From Pirellulaceae bacterium (GTDB lineage: Bacteria; Planctomycetota; Planctomycetia; Pirellulales; Pirellulaceae), in contig JABDKS010000131.1 in NCBI GenBank assembly GCA_013002105.1, positions 1-6,607 on the forward strand: a DNA stretch of 6,607 nucleotides, in the 5' to 3' direction. The translations under genes and the position numbers were made by a program. The notes below the pieces were generated by a model, which had not been told where the DNA came from, did not search any database, and was given only the letters and a program-made list of their open reading frames with translations. Shown in pieces: positions 6,051 to 6,607 of the stretch. Position 1 is the first letter of the stretch. Every line of letters begins with the position of its first letter.

Positions 6051-6080
6051 TTGATACCACCAGCTACGTGGTTGGATCAA
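6051..6080 (+). terminator. Hairpin directly after the RetSat-like stop codon (no T-run)
   Basis: TTGATACCAC (6051-6060) can pair with GTGGT (6068-6072) and ATCAA (6076-6080), giving ten base pairs with a 7-base loop and a 3-base bulge (TGG). It starts one base after the stop codon. No T-tract follows (the next bases are A-rich), so it is not a canonical intrinsic terminator. It may protect the 3' end of the mRNA or be part of a weaker termination signal. Confidence 0.35.
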
Positions 6081-6175
6081 ACAAAAAGTGGCGAAATGAC
6101 CGGGGGTATTTCAAGTCGGGGCGACAAGACGGCTATTGACCTTTTTCGCCGTGGCGTCATCGCTTCTTCGACGCG

Positions 6176-6230
6176 ATCCCCGTGATTTCGGTCGTTCGTC
6201 GACGGGGATTACTTGAGTGCGTGACGAACG
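6176..6230. other. Two interlocking stems (possible pseudoknot-type structure)
   Basis: ATCCCCGT (6176-6183) pairs perfectly with ACGGGGAT (6202-6209) around an 18-base loop. Within that loop CGTTCGTC (6193-6200) pairs perfectly with GACGAACG (6223-6230) downstream. The two 8-bp stems interleave in the order used by H-type pseudoknots, or could be alternatives. No T-run follows either stem on the plus strand. Confidence 0.4.
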
Positions 6231-6422
6231 CCGCCGTGCGACAAAATCACGTGCCTATCTGCTCGGCTGGATCTGCGAGACCGATGCGAGTTAGCTCTAC
6301 GCGCAACTGAACGAAGTTGGACCAGCTTCACGCACGATGCCGATCTGGCTTGACGCTTCGGTCGGAACACCGCTGTCAGTTGTCAGCTTCGGCGCAGTTT
6401 CCTCTTGATCTGATCCGCGAAT

Positions 6423-6459
6423 CTTCGAAAATTGCGTCGAAGGGATTTCGCTTCGACGC
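6423..6459. other. Mutually exclusive hairpins sharing a central arm
   Basis: GCGTCGAAG (6434-6442) and CTTCGACGC (6451-6459) form a perfect 9-bp stem with an 8-base loop. The same central arm can instead pair through TCGAAG (6437-6442) with CTTCGA (6423-6428), also with an 8-base loop. The layout is that of a switch or attenuator, but no nearby gene start is available to connect it with. Confidence 0.4.
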
Positions 6460-6550
6460 GGAGGACGATGCAACCGCCGCGCGCAGCGTGACCGAATTGC
6501 AGAGACTTCCAAAGGCCAGTTTCGCACCTTTGACGTTCTGCGACGCGCCC

Positions 6551-6567
6551 GGTCGATGTGATCGACC
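6551..6567. promoter_or_regulatory. 17-bp palindrome GGTCGAT-gtg-ATCGACC
   Basis: GGTCGAT (6551-6557) and ATCGACC (6561-6567) are exact inverted copies around three bases. Size and spacing fit a binding site for a dimeric helix-turn-helix regulator. It lies 40 bases from the window edge, so any gene it might control is outside. No promoter boxes are evident next to it. Confidence 0.35.
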
Positions 6568-6607
6568 ACACGGACTTAGAGAAAAGAGCTTGTCAGCGGG
6601 AGTAATT

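Larger units (their letters stand above)
6081..6607. other. Non-coding stretch with several inverted repeats; no supportable gene
   Basis: Reading all six frames I find only short or start-less frames with no recognisable protein family. The longest are a minus frame of 90 codons (6569 to 6297) and a plus frame open from 6311 to the window edge but lacking an ATG. Neither has a ribosome binding site or family motif. The stretch holds stems at 6176-6209, 6193-6230, 6423-6459 and 6551-6567, and the ten-base direct repeat CTTCGACGCG at 6166 and 6451. I see no tRNA, rRNA or CRISPR pattern. It may be a decayed gene, a structured RNA, or the regulatory region of a gene beyond the right edge. Confidence 0.5.

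Noticed and set aside
6297..6569. 90-codon reverse-strand frame in the right-hand stretch
   Set aside because: The translation is rich in Arg, Ser and Thr with no recognisable domain, there is no ribosome binding site, and an overlapping 62-codon frame is equally featureless.
6311..6607. Plus-strand frame open to the right edge
   Set aside because: It has no ATG, no ribosome binding site and no recognisable family; it is only possibly a decayed or upstream-truncated gene.

Overview
The window reads as ordinary bacterial chromosome: compact, intron-free genes, clear AGGAG-type ribosome binding sites on most of them, ATGA stop/start overlaps, and a GC content that looks to be in the mid-50s per cent by eye. 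A nested palindrome with GCTAGC cores (1928-1983) resembles intergenic repeats I remember from Rhodopirellula-type planctomycetes. That is a weak taxonomic hint from memory, not a match I could check.

Layout. The window holds two divergent gene groups that fire away from a control region at 3341-3520. Leftward (minus strand) come a saccharopine-dehydrogenase-like / trans-acting enoyl reductase-like protein (3340 to 2024), a four-helix membrane protein of unknown function (1908 to 1417), a ketopantoate-reductase-fold dehydrogenase whose start overlaps the previous stop (1420 to 428), and the N-terminal 110 residues of an isoprenylcysteine-carboxylmethyltransferase-like membrane protein that runs off the left edge (331 to <1). 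Rightward (plus strand) come a flavodoxin/HemG-like gene that loses its family sequence after about 50 residues (3521-3796), an intact flavodoxin/HemG-like protein overlapping it by ATGA (3793-4320), and a FAD-dependent RetSat/CrtI-type polyene oxidoreductase (4484-6049). The last 550 bases (6050-6607) contain no gene I can support but several inverted repeats.

How the genes may work together. Five of the seven loci are oxidoreductase or flavin/dinucleotide folds (two NAD(P)-type Rossmann proteins, two flavodoxin-type, one FAD polyene reductase), and two are integral membrane proteins. RetSat-like enzymes act on polyene isoprenoids, ICMT-like enzymes methylate prenyl-type or other lipophilic substrates, and the saccharopine-dehydrogenase-like family includes lipid enoyl reductases. 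A membrane-lipid or isoprenoid modification pathway is therefore the simplest joint reading, with the flavodoxin as a possible electron donor. This is inference from family membership and gene neighbourhood, and no substrate can be read from the sequence.

The most notable non-coding signals are a perfect 10-bp inverted repeat directly ahead of the ribosome binding site of the RetSat-like gene, an 8-bp inverted repeat in the divergent control region, a 20-bp tandem duplication across the start codon of the methyltransferase-like gene, and two sets of mutually exclusive stems in the right-hand non-coding stretch.
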